Source: Mesonia mobilis DSM 19841 | GTDB taxonomy: Bacteria > Bacteroidota > Bacteroidia > Flavobacteriales > Flavobacteriaceae | Direction of reading: 5' to 3' | Assembly: GCF_000423405.1 (NCBI RefSeq) | Contig: NZ_KE384013.1 | Location: 245,705 to 309,704 of the forward strand | Length of the DNA: 64,000 nucleotides | In this document: in pieces, positions 17,418-25,860 of the stretch | Position numbering within the stretch: position 1 is the first letter of the stretch | Layout: every line of letters begins with the position of its first letter | Program-made: the position numbers and the translations under genes | Notes under the pieces: model-generated | Seen by the model: only the letters and a program-made list of their open reading frames with translations | The model's database searches: none | What the model was told of the DNA's origin: nothing

Positions 17418-19127
17418 TTATTTTAATCGCACTTCAGAAACACAGCATCCGGTAGGAATCATGGGGAATACATTGTTTTCTCTCCCTACCATCACTTCTA
17501 ATAAATAGCTGCCTTTGTGATTTAAAAATCCGTTGAGCGCTTCTTCTAAGTGTTCTCGTTGTTCTACACGTTCGGTTTCGATATGATAACCTTTGGCGAT
17601 GGTTTGAAAATCTGGGTTCACCATTTCGGTGAACGAATAGCGACGCTCAAAAAACAGTTCTTGCCATTGGCGAACCATGCCTAGAAATTCATTATTCAAT
17701 ACCAAGATTTTCACATCGATCTGCGATTGGAAAATGGTGCCTAACTCTTGGATCGTCATTTGAAAACCGCCGTCGCCCACTACACAGATCACTTCACGAT
17801 CGGGAGCTCCTAATTTGGCACCGATCGCTGCCGGAAGGCCAAAGCCCATCGTGCCTAAACCACCGGAAGTCACATGACTTCGCCATTGGTCGTGCTCGTA
17901 GTACCGTTGTGCTGCCATTTGATGCTGCCCCACATCGGTCACGATCACTGCTTTTCCTAGGGTTTTATCCGAGATTTTTTTGATCACTTCACCCATCGTC
18001 ATTTCTTTTTCTAACGAAGGAGAAAGTTCTTCTTCTACGACTTCTAAAAACTCTTTTTGCTTGCAGTTGTAGAATTCTTGCTTCCAGTCGTCGTGCTTTT
18101 TTTCTTCTAAAAGCTCGGTAAGCATTTGCAGCGATTGTTTACAATTGCCAAGAACCGGCACCTCGGCATATACGTTTTTATTGATTTCTGCCGGATCAAT
18201 TTCGAGATGAATGACTTTGGCTTGTTTGGCATAGCGACTTAAATCTCCGGTCACCCGATCGTCAAAACGCATGCCGACAGCTATTAACACATCACATTCG
18301 TTGGTGAGTAAATTAGGGCCGTAATTACCGTGCATCCCTAACATGCCCATATTGAGTGGGTGATGTGAAGAAAGTGCAGAAATTCCTAAAATGGTCCACG
18401 CCGAAGGAAGGTCTCCTTTTTCAATAAATTTTCTAAATTCTTCCTGCGCTTCTGCCAACACCACTCCTTGGCCAAAAAGCACATAAGGTTTTTTCGCTTG
18501 ATTGATTAAGGCGGCCGCTTTTTTAATTTGTGCTTCGTTTACCGGATTATCGGGAACATAGCTGCGAACACTTTGGCAAGCTTCATATTCAAATTCAAAA
18601 CTTTCAAACTGTGCATCTTTGGTAATATCGATCAATACCGGTCCCGGTCTTCCGGTTTTTGCCACATAAAAAGCTTTGGCTAAGGCCTGCGGAATATCTT
18701 TCGCTTGGGTCACTTGGATGTTCCATTTGGTCACCGGCGTCGAAATGCCGACCACATCGGTTTCCTGAAAAGCATCGGTACCCAAAAGATTGCTGCCTAC
18801 TTGCCCGGTGATGCAAACTAAGGGCGTTGAATCGATCTGCGCATCGGCCAAACCGGTAATAAGATTGGTTGCTCCCGGCCCCGATGTAGCGATGCAAACA
18901 CCAACTTTCCCCGAGACGCGTGCGTAACCTTGTGCGGCGTGAATAGCACCTTGTTCGTGTCGTGTTAAAATGTGTGCTAACCGATCGCGATAATCGTACA
19001 TCGAATCGTACACCGGCATAATGGCTCCGCCGGGATAGCCAAACAAATATTCCGTTTCTTCTAGCAAAAGACATTTCACCACGGCTTCCGCTCCTGTGAT
19101 GACTGTTGTTTTAGTTGATACTTCCAT
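17418..19127 (-). CDS. ilvB: Acetolactate synthase, large (catalytic) subunit
   Basis: A 569-residue TPP- and FAD-dependent enzyme forming acetolactate or acetohydroxybutyrate. The catalytic glutamate lies in [16 protein letters not shown] (about residue 58). The TPP/Mg motif runs from GDGGFQMT to LNNEFLGM, and the FAD region contains [12 protein letters not shown]. Its start lies 17 bases inside the end of ilvD, indicating tight translational coupling, and ilvN follows after 7 bp. The ATG choice ([17 protein letters not shown]) fits the family, though an internal start past the overlap cannot be excluded. Confidence 0.96.
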   Translation of the reverse strand: MEVSTKTTVITGAEAVVKCLLLEETEYLFGYPGGAIMPVYDSMYDYRDRLAHILTRHEQGAIHAAQGYARVSGKVGVCIATSGPGATNLITGLADAQIDSTPLVCITGQVGSNLLGTDAFQETDVVGISTPVTKWNIQVTQAKDIPQALAKAFYVAKTGRPGPVLIDITKDAQFESFEFEYEACQSVRSYVPDNPVNEAQIKKAAALINQAKKPYVLFGQGVVLAEAQEEFRKFIEKGDLPSAWTILGISALSSHHPLNMGMLGMHGNYGPNLLTNECDVLIAVGMRFDDRVTGDLSRYAKQAKVIHLEIDPAEINKNVYAEVPVLGNCKQSLQMLTELLEEKKHDDWKQEFYNCKQKEFLEVVEEELSPSLEKEMTMGEVIKKISDKTLGKAVIVTDVGQHQMAAQRYYEHDQWRSHVTSGGLGTMGFGLPAAIGAKLGAPDREVICVVGDGGFQMTIQELGTIFQSQIDVKILVLNNEFLGMVRQWQELFFERRYSFTEMVNPDFQTIAKGYHIETERVEQREHLEEALNGFLNHKGSYLLEVMVGRENNVFPMIPTGCCVSEVRLK

Positions 19128-20802
19128 GAGCTTTATCGGTTACGCATCCTAAGGATGCAGAGGTTACAGATTGTGCATATTTAAAGAGCGCTCCCCGGGA
19201 TACTTTTAGTGGTGGCGCTTTCCATTCTTTTTGGCGTTCTTGTAATTCTTCTTCAGACAGGTGAACGTCGATCGTATTTTTTTCAGCATCGATGGTAATT
19301 TGATCACCATCTTTCAGTAAACCAATTGTGCCGCCAACTTGTGCTTCGGGAGTAATGTGCCCCACCACAAAACCGTGCGTACCACCGGAAAATCTTCCAT
19401 CGGTAATTAAAGCCACTTTCTTCCCTAAACCTCTTCCCATAATGGCCGAAGTAGGTTTGAGCATTTCCGGCATTCCGGGTCCGCCTTTAGGACCTTCATA
19501 ACGGATCACCACCACATCGCCTTCTTTTACTTCTCCGTTAGCAATCCCATCGTTGGCTTCATATTCGCCATTGTAGATTTTAGCGGTTCCCGAAAAGAGT
19601 AAACCTTCTTTTCCGGTGATTTTTGCTACGGCACCTTCCGGAGCTAAGTTTCCTTTTAGAATTCGTAAATGACCGGTAGGTTTTAAAGGTTGTTCTACGG
19701 AATGAAGAATCTCTTGTTCCGAAGAAAGTGAAGGAACCTCTGCTAAATTTTCGGCTAAGGTTTTCCCAGTTACGGTAAGGCAATCGCCATGTAAATAGCC
19801 TTTTTCTAATAAATATTTCATCACGGCGGGTGTTCCGCCAATTTGATGCAGGTCTTCCATCAAGTATTTACCGCTCGGTTTAAGATCGGCTAAATAGGGA
19901 ACTTGATCGCTAATACGCTGAAAATCGTCTATCTTAAAATCGACGCCTGCGGCATCGGCGATCGCTAAAAAGTGGAGCACCGCATTGGTCGAACCGCCTA
20001 AGGCAATGACGACGGTAATCGCGTTTTCAAATGATTTTTTTGAAACGATATCGGAAGGTTTTAAATCTTTTTTCAGTAACTCCATCACGGCTTCTCCGGC
20101 TTTGGTACATTCGGCTACTTTTGCATTTCCCACCGCAGGATTAGAAGCATTGTAGGGCAATGAAAAGCCCAAGGCTTCAATCGCGGAAGCCATGGTGTTG
20201 GCTGTGTACATCCCACCGCAAGCGCCGGGACCGGGACAAGCATGATGAATTACTTTTTTAAATTCGCACTCCTTCATTTTTCCGGCAGATTTTTCTCCCC
20301 AAGCTTCAAAGGCAGAAACAATATCTAGCTTTTTATCGCCTAATTTTCCGGAAGCAATCGTGCCACCGTATACCATCACGGAAGGTCTGTTTAACCGAAA
20401 CATGGCCATTAACGCACCTGGCATGTTCTTATCGCAACCTACGACGGTGACGAGCGCATCGTAGCTCATGCCTTGGATCACGGTTTCCATAGAATCGGCG
20501 ATAATATCGCGGGAAGGAAGTGAAAAGCGCATTCCCGGAGTTCCCATCGATATCCCGTCACTTACGCCAATGGTATTGAATACGAGACCCACACCATCAT
20601 TACTGTTGATCCCGGTTTTTACATGTTGCGCGAGGTCGTTGAGGTGCATATTGCACGGGTTGCCTTCAAAGCCTGTACTGCCAATGCCGATGAAGGGTTT
20701 GTCTAAATCTTCATCGGTTAATCCTAAAGCGTGTAGCATGGCTTGCGAAGCAGGCTGGGAGGGATCTTGGGTGACGCGCTGACTAAATTTGTTGAGTTTC
20801 AT
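19111..20802 (-). CDS. ilvD: Dihydroxy-acid dehydratase
   Basis: A 563-residue iron-sulfur dehydratase, making the 2-oxo acids of valine and isoleucine synthesis. Cluster-ligand cysteines are visible in [19 protein letters not shown] and [16 protein letters not shown]. The conserved [14 protein letters not shown] region is near the C-terminus. It is the first structural gene of the ilv block. Its start codon lies only 18 bp beyond a strong intrinsic terminator, which itself follows two leader peptides rich in branched-chain codons. Expression of the whole operon should therefore be controlled by attenuation. The 3' end overlaps ilvB by 17 bases. Confidence 0.97.
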   Translation of the reverse strand: MKLNKFSQRVTQDPSQPASQAMLHALGLTDEDLDKPFIGIGSTGFEGNPCNMHLNDLAQHVKTGINSNDGVGLVFNTIGVSDGISMGTPGMRFSLPSRDIIADSMETVIQGMSYDALVTVVGCDKNMPGALMAMFRLNRPSVMVYGGTIASGKLGDKKLDIVSAFEAWGEKSAGKMKECEFKKVIHHACPGPGACGGMYTANTMASAIEALGFSLPYNASNPAVGNAKVAECTKAGEAVMELLKKDLKPSDIVSKKSFENAITVVIALGGSTNAVLHFLAIADAAGVDFKIDDFQRISDQVPYLADLKPSGKYLMEDLHQIGGTPAVMKYLLEKGYLHGDCLTVTGKTLAENLAEVPSLSSEQEILHSVEQPLKPTGHLRILKGNLAPEGAVAKITGKEGLLFSGTAKIYNGEYEANDGIANGEVKEGDVVVIRYEGPKGGPGMPEMLKPTSAIMGRGLGKKVALITDGRFSGGTHGFVVGHITPEAQVGGTIGLLKDGDQITIDAEKNTIDVHLSEEELQERQKEWKAPPLKVSRGALFKYAQSVTSASLGCVTDKAHGSIN

Positions 20803-20820
20803 GGTTTTGTTCTTTAACTA

Positions 20821-20851
20821 AAAAGCCCTTCTCGGTAGGAGAAGGGCTTTT
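20821..20851 (-). terminator. Attenuator 2 terminator, in front of ilvD
   Basis: On the minus strand AAAAGCCCTTCTC, loop CTACC, GAGAAGGGCTTTT, then TAGTT: a perfect 13-bp stem, 5-nt loop and a five-T run. Its 5' arm segment CCTTCTC can instead pair with GAGAAGG (20883-20877), which starts inside the stop codon of leader peptide 2. Confidence 0.92.
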
Positions 20852-20881
20852 ATTTATACTTTCAATGATAGCAATACCTTC

Positions 20882-20950
20882 TCAGCTCATTATTGGAATA
20901 ATAATGACTAAAAGAATAATGCTAATTACGATGTTATTGTTTGTTTTCAT
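20882..20950 (-). CDS. ilv operon leader peptide 2
   Basis: A 22-codon open frame, ATG to TGA. After MKTNNN it contains IVISIILLVIII, then PIMS. Twelve of 22 residues are Ile, Val or Leu, an extreme bias expected only for a sensing peptide. It lies between terminator 1 and terminator 2. The TGA stop overlaps the strand GAGAAGG, which can disrupt terminator 2. If the ribosome stalls on the Ile/Val/Leu codons this strand is free and the terminator is blocked. If the ribosome reaches the stop codon it hides the strand and the terminator forms. The peptide itself probably has no other function. Confidence 0.88.
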   Translation of the reverse strand: MKTNNNIVISIILLVIIIPIMS

Positions 20951-20964
20951 CTCGGTAAATAAAA

Positions 20965-20988
20965 AAACCATCCGAAAAAGGATGGCTT
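20965..20988 (-). terminator. Attenuator 1 terminator
   Basis: On the minus strand AAGCCATCC, loop TTTTTC, GGATGGTTT, then further T to a run of seven: a 9-bp stem counting one G-U pair. It lies between the two leader peptides. Its 5' arm CCATCC can instead pair with GGATGG (21006-21001). Confidence 0.88.
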
Positions 20989-21011
20989 CAATTTTGGGTA
21001 CCATCCATCTG

Positions 21012-21074
21012 TTAATTTCTAATAATAGAAATGACTAAGCAGTTGATGGATCTATTTTTATTTAATTTCTTCAT
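21012..21074 (-). CDS. ilv operon leader peptide 1
   Basis: A 20-codon open frame, ATG to TAA, starting MKKLNKN and containing the run CLVISII before RN. An in-frame ATG at 21104 would add ten residues; I prefer the shorter frame because it leaves room for a 5' untranslated region. Codons 8-12 contain ATCCATC, which can pair with GATGGAT just after the stop codon (21009-21003). That second segment can also pair with the 5' arm of terminator 1. This is the classical four-segment attenuator layout. The control codons Leu-Val-Ile-Ser-Ile-Ile lie just downstream of the first segment, as expected for a stalling switch. Confidence 0.8.
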   Translation of the reverse strand: MKKLNKNRSINCLVISIIRN

Positions 21075-21104
21075 AATTGTTTGATGAAAGTATATAACTC
21101 TCAT

Positions 21105-21441
21105 TGATTGACCAAAATAAAATTCAATTAAAATGTTAAAATCATTTATTTTTGTAGATATTTTATTTTTAGGTATCTCAAATTGAGAATCTTTTAATTT
21201 AAAATTTATGAACTTCTAATATTTACTTCTACCATTTCAAGACGAATGAATTTTTAAATAAATGATAAGGTTCATTTTACGATTCTAAGTGTTACTTCTT
21301 AAGTAGTTATTTGTATGATTATATAACACGTCGTTATATAATTACCGTTTGTTGATAAAAATTTACCGTTGGTCGTTTTTGAGGCTGCTCAAAGGCTTAT
21401 CTAAATACTTTTATCGCTCTAAACCACTTAACAACAACGGT
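21105..21441. other. AT-rich divergent intergenic region, no further gene seen
   Basis: This stretch separates the ilv leader from the response regulator gene. It is very AT-rich, carries the presumed promoters for both directions, and includes a short GC-containing island (ACACGTCGT near 21327). A TTG-started extension of the downstream gene into this region (from 21349) is not supported. I see no RNA gene or repeat. Confidence 0.6.
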
Positions 21442-21819
21442 ATGAAAAAACAAATACTCATCGTAGACGATAAGCAAAGTTTAAGTGCTTTGGTCGCTCA
21501 ATTTCTACATCAAAATTTTGAAGTGATCACGAAAAAGAACGGGATGGAAGCTATGTTGTGGTTGCAAGATTCTCATCTTCCCGATTTAATTATTACCGAC
21601 CTAGAAATGCCGAAAATGGACGGGCTAGAGTTGATCAAACGTATAAAAGAAAGCGGTTTTTTCGCCGAGATCCCCGTCATGGTACTCAGCTGTAAATACA
21701 CCAGCAAAGACCGTATCGAATGTTTAAAAGCCGGCGCTACCGATTATATGGTGAAACCTTTTAATCCGGAAGAATTACTTATTCGCTTAGAGAATATTTT
21801 ACAGAAGTCTATTGCCTAA
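21442..21819 (+). CDS. Single-domain response regulator (CheY-like)
   Basis: A 125-residue stand-alone receiver domain. The start is the ATG giving MKKQILIVDDKQS. The acidic pocket DD is at residues 9-10, the phospho-acceptor Asp53 lies in IITDLEMPKMDG, and Thr/Ser and Lys positions follow (VMVLSCK, DYMVKPF). It has no output domain, so it must act through a partner protein. No kinase is encoded next to it. The next gene, 14 bp on, encodes a fragment of a degenerate receiver domain, hinting that the partner gene has been lost or truncated. Confidence 0.88.
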   Translation: MKKQILIVDDKQSLSALVAQFLHQNFEVITKKNGMEAMLWLQDSHLPDLIITDLEMPKMDGLELIKRIKESGFFAEIPVMVLSCKYTSKDRIECLKAGATDYMVKPFNPEELLIRLENILQKSIA

Positions 21820-21833
21820 ATTACCCAAAGATC

Positions 21834-22064
21834 ATGAAAGCTAAGCACCACCCACCATTATCGATCGTATATGTAGGAAATGACGAAAGCGTGATCGCTG
21901 CTTTTCAGCAGTTAGAGGCGATTCGTTTTCATACTTTCAAAAACACTTACGAGACTTTTAAAGGTCTTGAAGAAATTGAACCTATAGATGCGTTCGTATG
22001 TGAGAACGATTTGCCGGGGCAAAGCGGACTTTCTTTTTATGATCAGTTTTTTCAGCACTTTTAG
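21834..22064 (+). CDS. Truncated, degenerate receiver-like protein
   Basis: A 76-residue frame 14 bp after the response regulator. The N-terminus PLSIVYVGNDESVIAAFQQL has the first strand and helix of a receiver fold, and FVCENDLPGQSGLSFYDQF resembles the region around the phospho-acceptor, but the first acidic pair is replaced by GND. The frame stops after about 70 of the ~120 residues of a full domain. Receiver-like modules of this type can be N-terminal parts of larger proteins, so this may be the surviving head of a decayed gene. The following 280 bp contain no clear continuation. It may also be a genuine small protein; I cannot decide. Confidence 0.5.
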   Translation: MKAKHHPPLSIVYVGNDESVIAAFQQLEAIRFHTFKNTYETFKGLEEIEPIDAFVCENDLPGQSGLSFYDQFFQHF

Positions 22065-22343
22065 CGGAAAGCAAAAATTTAATTTATCTTAATTAGTGAC
22101 TATTTCTCAGACGATTTTATTAAGAAATCTGCTGCGAGAGATAGCGACGATTGTTATATAAAATCCATAATTGCGCAACGTTTGATAAATCGTGTATTGT
22201 TTTTAAAGTATTATCCAGCTTGATTTGAAGTTATTACCAAAATAGAAGCCTAGCTGCTATTTTAAACTTTTAGCTTTTTATGATTGAAGTATTTTTAGAA
22301 ATATCTTCAACTTTGAGTAGAAACTATAGAAAAATTTTCAACT
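22065..22343. other. Intergenic stretch without recognisable gene
   Basis: AT-rich DNA between the receiver fragment and the tRNA terminator. Short open stretches in the plus frames (for example around 22110-22165) could be decayed coding sequence continuing the truncated gene, but stop codons interrupt them and I recognise no domain. Confidence 0.5.
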
Positions 22344-22344
22344 A

Positions 22345-22373
22345 AAAAACCACGCTTTTAGAGCGTGGTTTTT
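22345..22373 (-). terminator. Terminator of tRNA-Arg
   Basis: Hairpin AAAAACCACGCT/AGCGTGGTTTTT with a 5-nt loop. On the minus strand it ends in six T, 11 bp beyond the tRNA 3' end. Confidence 0.88.
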
Positions 22374-22383
22374 AAAATTTTTG

Positions 22384-22457
22384 TGACCTCGGCAGGATTC
22401 AAACCTGCAACCTTCTGAGCCGTAATCAGATGCGCTATTCAGTTGCGCCACGAGGCC
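22384..22457 (-). tRNA. tRNA-Arg (anticodon ACG)
   Basis: A complete cloverleaf on the minus strand. The acceptor stem pairs GGCCTCG with CGAGGTC, the D stem is GCGC/GCGC, the anticodon stem is TCTGA/TCAGA with loop TTACGGC, and the T arm contains GGTTTGAATCC. The loop places ACG at the anticodon, decoding CGN arginine codons after A34-to-inosine editing. The 3' CCA is not encoded; the discriminator base A is followed by CA. A terminator follows directly. Confidence 0.96.
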
Positions 22458-22570
22458 TTTTTGCGGGTGCAAATATATTTCTTTTCTACAATAATACAAA
22501 GCCTTTTGCGAGAAAATTCTTATTTTAATTTTCAGGTCTTATGTTTATCTTCGAATCTACAACATAAGCT

Positions 22571-23080
22571 ATGAATTTAGAAGACTATATTAGAATTGTA
22601 CCCGACTTTCCTAAGGAAGGGATTTCTTATAAAGATATTACCCCGCTATTGCAAAATCCTAAGGCTTTAGACTACTGTGTGCAAAAGTTCACAGAAAGCA
22701 TCTCTGCTGAAATCGATTTGGTGGTGGGCATAGAATCTCGAGGTTATTTTTTAGCGACCTTATTGGCAAAACATTTTGATGCAGGTTTTGTACCGATTCG
22801 GAAAAAAGGAAAATTACCCTATACTACTTTACAAGAAAGTTACGATCTAGAATACGGTCAAGATGTTTTAGAAATCCATGAAGATGCGATACAAGCGAGC
22901 CAAAAAGTTTTAATTCACGACGATGTACTGGCCACCGGCGGGACGGCAAAAGCGGCTTGTAATTTGGTTGAACGCTTGGGCGGAGAAATTGTTCAGTGTA
23001 ACTTTTTGATTGAGTTGGCTTTTCTAGAAGGAAGAAAAAAGTTAAGTACTGTTGAAGTCAACTCACTTTTACAATATTAG
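22571..23080 (+). CDS. apt: Adenine phosphoribosyltransferase
   Basis: A 169-residue type I phosphoribosyltransferase that salvages adenine to AMP using PRPP. The PRPP-binding motif is VLIHDDVLATGGTAKAA (about residues 116-132), and the N-terminal hood region YIRIVPDFPKEGISYKDITPLL is typical of Apt. Length fits the family. A perfect inverted repeat CTTATGTT-N15-AACATAAG ends two bases before the start codon and may influence initiation. The 3' end overlaps the small convergent gene by 4 bases. Confidence 0.95.
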   Translation: MNLEDYIRIVPDFPKEGISYKDITPLLQNPKALDYCVQKFTESISAEIDLVVGIESRGYFLATLLAKHFDAGFVPIRKKGKLPYTTLQESYDLEYGQDVLEIHEDAIQASQKVLIHDDVLATGGTAKAACNLVERLGGEIVQCNFLIELAFLEGRKKLSTVEVNSLLQY

Positions 23081-23262
23081 TTGCTTAATAGTTTCTGGTT
23101 CGGGTTCGTAGCAGCATGTTTAGTTACCCAAGTTTTCCAAGCAATGATCGCCAATTGAAGTTTACTGGCTTTCTGCAGGTCTAACCCTTTTTTGGTGTAA
23201 TTAGGCAAGACCAATTTATTGAGTTTTGAAAGTCCTCTAAAAATGGAAGTTTTAAGATTCAT
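23077..23262 (-). CDS. Small conserved basic protein
   Basis: A 61-residue lysine-rich protein starting MNLKTSIFRGLSKLNKLVLP, then YTKKGLDLQKASKLQLAIIAWKTWVT. From memory, small proteins of this pattern (LSRLNKLLLP...DLAKASKLQKAIIGYRYWVT) are common in flavobacteria and are sometimes mislabelled as SsrA-binding proteins; they are far too short to be SmpB. The basic charge would suit nucleic-acid binding, but that is speculation. It converges on apt with a 4-base overlap and lies downstream of its own AT-rich upstream region. Confidence 0.7.
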   Translation of the reverse strand: MNLKTSIFRGLSKLNKLVLPNYTKKGLDLQKASKLQLAIIAWKTWVTKHAATNPNQKLLSN

Positions 23263-23285
23263 GATTTTTCTTTTAAAAATACAAA

Positions 23286-23311
23286 AACCTCAACGAAAAG
23301 AAGTTGAGGTT
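23286..23311 (-). terminator. Terminator after the M56 peptidase gene
   Basis: Hairpin AACCTCAAC/GTTGAGGTT with an 8-nt loop. On the minus strand it is followed by TTTTTG. It lies 24 bp past the stop codon. Confidence 0.8.
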
Positions 23312-23334
23312 ATGAAGTTTAGCAAATTTTTAAG

Positions 23335-25860
23335 CTATTTTGTATTGATGACTATCACACCTGCTTTAGCTTTTTCTCCGAATTTTTTTATTGCAATGTC
23401 TCCGTCTGCAGAAAATACTGTTTTAATTTTAGTTTGATCTAATTGTTGGAGCTGTCTCCGTGAGGTTTCTTTTCCGTCTACCAGAATTAAGAGATTTTTG
23501 TTTTTAATGAGGTCTTGGTATTTTTTCTGTTTTAAAATGTCTTCCGGTAAAAGTCTATCTTTTTCATTTTTACCATACAGCTCAAATTCCATTACCTTTT
23601 TACCTTTTGCATCAATATTCAGAATCTTTTTAGCATCTTCAGATGTGTAAACACGTATGTTTTTAATTTTGTCTGCTTTAATTTTATCTAATTCTTCTTT
23701 TTCAATAAGACTGTTGCCAACCACAAAGAGGTAATCCCCATCTTCATAATTTTTACCTTTTGAAATAAACCATACATCATCAGCTTGATTTTTAGATTCT
23801 AATAAAGATATCACGACCACGCCATTTTTTCCTTCTTCACCATATTTTTCGATGGCATTTTCATCTTTCAGTACATTTATACTTTTGATGGTTGAAGGAT
23901 CTAACTCATTTAACTCTTCTTTTTCAACTTTTTTACCGTCGATTAAATAAAGAGGTGCTGGAAGGTCACTTTTGTAAGTGAGACTATTCTTTGTTTTTGA
24001 AATTTCAACAGTATTGCTTTTTTTTGAATTCGTATGGGTAGTTGAATTTTTTATTTCCTCTTCTGTTTTAAGGGTAATTTCGATCACACCATTTTTTCCT
24101 TTTTCACCATATTTCTCTGTAGCATTTTCACCTTTAAGTATATTCATACTTTTAATGAGTGAAGGCTCTAGATTTTTCATTTCTTCTTGCGTAGCTTCTT
24201 TTCCATCGATAAGAATTAGAGGATCTTTTTGTTGAGAAGTCATTATGCTGTTAGCTATTTGTTCATTTTCTTGTGGTGAACCGGTAGCATGAATGTTTTC
24301 AGCTTTTTTAATAAATACTTGATCTGAAAATTTATCATGCTTTTGTGAGCTTACTTTTATTCCTGAAAATTGAATGATGCTGGCTTTGGCTTCTTCGTTA
24401 ATTTTAATAAAGGTCATTGGTTTCGAACCTTTCATTTCCTCAGTATAGTTAGGAATTATTTTACCTTCAATGTAAAGGATTCCATTTTTTTCTGAAGAAT
24501 TTGATACTTTTATAGTGTTGTTTTTTAGTTCATCTAAGTTTTTTATATTTCCGTTTAAAACAATTTTTTCACCATTAGTTATTAACTTGCTTAAAGTTAA
24601 AGTATTTGATTCACTGCGATTCTGCTTAGGTATATTATTACTATGGGTTGTTTTACCGGTATAAAAATTTATTTGCCCATCTGTTTCTACACTATTTATA
24701 AATAATCGATCGATAGGCTTATTACCATTATTAGAAGAAGCGGTACTAGTTGATTTTTCTTGTTTTATCTCAATTGTTAAACTAGTCAATTCATTCTTTT
24801 TATTGTAGTTAACATCGCTAAAATTCATAATGACATTAAACTCATCTTTCAAGAATTTTTGATCAGCATTTAATTGTTCTTTAGTAGTGTTGCCATCATA
24901 ATTAATTTTAATTTCTTTGATGAAGCTTTTACTTTCAATAGAATCAGTTAATATTTCCTCTTGAAATTTTTCTGAAGTTTCTTCAAGTTGAACATACTCA
25001 ACCTCTTCATTTACATTAAAACTCCATAAGAAGAAACCTAATAGAGGTAAAATAATAAGACTTTTAAAAAAGACTGTTTTTTGTGATGGTTTTTTGTTTA
25101 ACATAACGATTCGTTTTTTGATTAATGATTGATAAAATTGATTCGCCAAGCTTGGAGCTTTATAATTGGTAGAAACTTTTAATAAAGTTAATTCGTAGTT
25201 TTTTTGCTGCAGATTACTTTCATTAGCAACCTCATGATCGGCGATAAACTCTAAATTTTCTAAAATTCTTTTTTGGTATCCCCAGGCTAGTGGATTAAAC
25301 CAAAATGCAATAAGTAGAAACTGGTTAAGCAATACATCGATCGAATGGTATTGGCGACCGTGAATTTTTTCATGCTGAATAATAAAATTTAATTCCTCCC
25401 GGTTATACGATTTTAGGTAGTAAGCAATGTATTTAAAAAATGAAAATGGCGAGATTTTCTCGTGTAGTTCTATATGGTAAAAACCATCAGTGTCTTTATA
25501 TTTTGGCTTGTTTAAGATCTTGATTAAGCCAATTAATTGCGCACTAAACCGAATAAACATGACCACAACTCCGGCTATATAAATATAAAAAAGGAGTTGC
25601 CACCAATTAAAAGGTTCAGGTCCTTCCGAATTATAATTAGTGATCGGTATATCACCGAAATTAAATGCAGTAGGTGCACGCTCGATATAAGTAACTTGCG
25701 TAAACTCGATCAACGGAAAAACTAACGCACAAATCACGCCTGCTAATAAAAAATAGCGGTTTTGATTAAAAAGCGTCTCTTTTTTGAGCAAGAAAAAATC
25801 GACTAAGAAAAATAAACTCAGTATCGCCGTGCTTTTCCATAAGTAAACATAAAATTCCAT
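23335..25860 (-). CDS. BlaR1/MecR1-like M56 membrane peptidase with TonB-plug-like repeats
   Basis: An 841-residue membrane protein. The first ~285 residues hold four hydrophobic segments and the zinc-protease motif HEKIH (residues 163-167), as in BlaR1/MecR1 sensors, ending with the last membrane segment at about 265-285. The remaining ~550 residues face the periplasm. From about residue 546 there are four modules of the kind LILIDGKE...L..L.P..IKSM.ILK...A.EKYGEKGKNGVI.I. (near 546, 635, 710 and 792; the third is degenerate). They resemble the plug-domain segment of SusC/TonB-dependent receptors. The gene overlaps the BlaI-like repressor gene by one base. In known pairs the peptidase inactivates the repressor on sensing a signal; here the ligand is unknown. 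Confidence 0.88.
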   Translation of the reverse strand: MEFYVYLWKSTAILSLFFLVDFFLLKKETLFNQNRYFLLAGVICALVFPLIEFTQVTYIERAPTAFNFGDIPITNYNSEGPEPFNWWQLLFYIYIAGVVVMFIRFSAQLIGLIKILNKPKYKDTDGFYHIELHEKISPFSFFKYIAYYLKSYNREELNFIIQHEKIHGRQYHSIDVLLNQFLLIAFWFNPLAWGYQKRILENLEFIADHEVANESNLQQKNYELTLLKVSTNYKAPSLANQFYQSLIKKRIVMLNKKPSQKTVFFKSLIILPLLGFFLWSFNVNEEVEYVQLEETSEKFQEEILTDSIESKSFIKEIKINYDGNTTKEQLNADQKFLKDEFNVIMNFSDVNYNKKNELTSLTIEIKQEKSTSTASSNNGNKPIDRLFINSVETDGQINFYTGKTTHSNNIPKQNRSESNTLTLSKLITNGEKIVLNGNIKNLDELKNNTIKVSNSSEKNGILYIEGKIIPNYTEEMKGSKPMTFIKINEEAKASIIQFSGIKVSSQKHDKFSDQVFIKKAENIHATGSPQENEQIANSIMTSQQKDPLILIDGKEATQEEMKNLEPSLIKSMNILKGENATEKYGEKGKNGVIEITLKTEEEIKNSTTHTNSKKSNTVEISKTKNSLTYKSDLPAPLYLIDGKKVEKEELNELDPSTIKSINVLKDENAIEKYGEEGKNGVVVISLLESKNQADDVWFISKGKNYEDGDYLFVVGNSLIEKEELDKIKADKIKNIRVYTSEDAKKILNIDAKGKKVMEFELYGKNEKDRLLPEDILKQKKYQDLIKNKNLLILVDGKETSRRQLQQLDQTKIKTVFSADGDIAIKKFGEKAKAGVIVINTK

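Larger units (their letters stand above)
20803..21104 (-). promoter_or_regulatory. Tandem transcription attenuator of the ilv operon
   Basis: The leader of ilvDBNCA, read on the minus strand, contains two complete leader-peptide attenuators in series. Module 1 is leader peptide 21074-21012 followed by terminator 20988-20965. Module 2 is leader peptide 20950-20882 followed by terminator 20851-20821, and ilvD starts at 20802. Both peptides are rich in Ile, Val and Leu codons and share the residues VISII. Each module has an alternative pairing that would prevent its terminator from forming. RNA polymerase would have to pass two branched-chain amino acid checkpoints before ilvD. The mechanism is inferred from base pairing and codon content. 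A weak -7-like box TTATTTTG on the minus strand (21120-21113) could be the promoter. Confidence 0.85.

Noticed and set aside
18604-19074. 156-codon minus-strand frame inside ilvB
   Set aside because: It lies in another frame of ilvB and its arginine-rich product has no domain; a shadow of the real gene.
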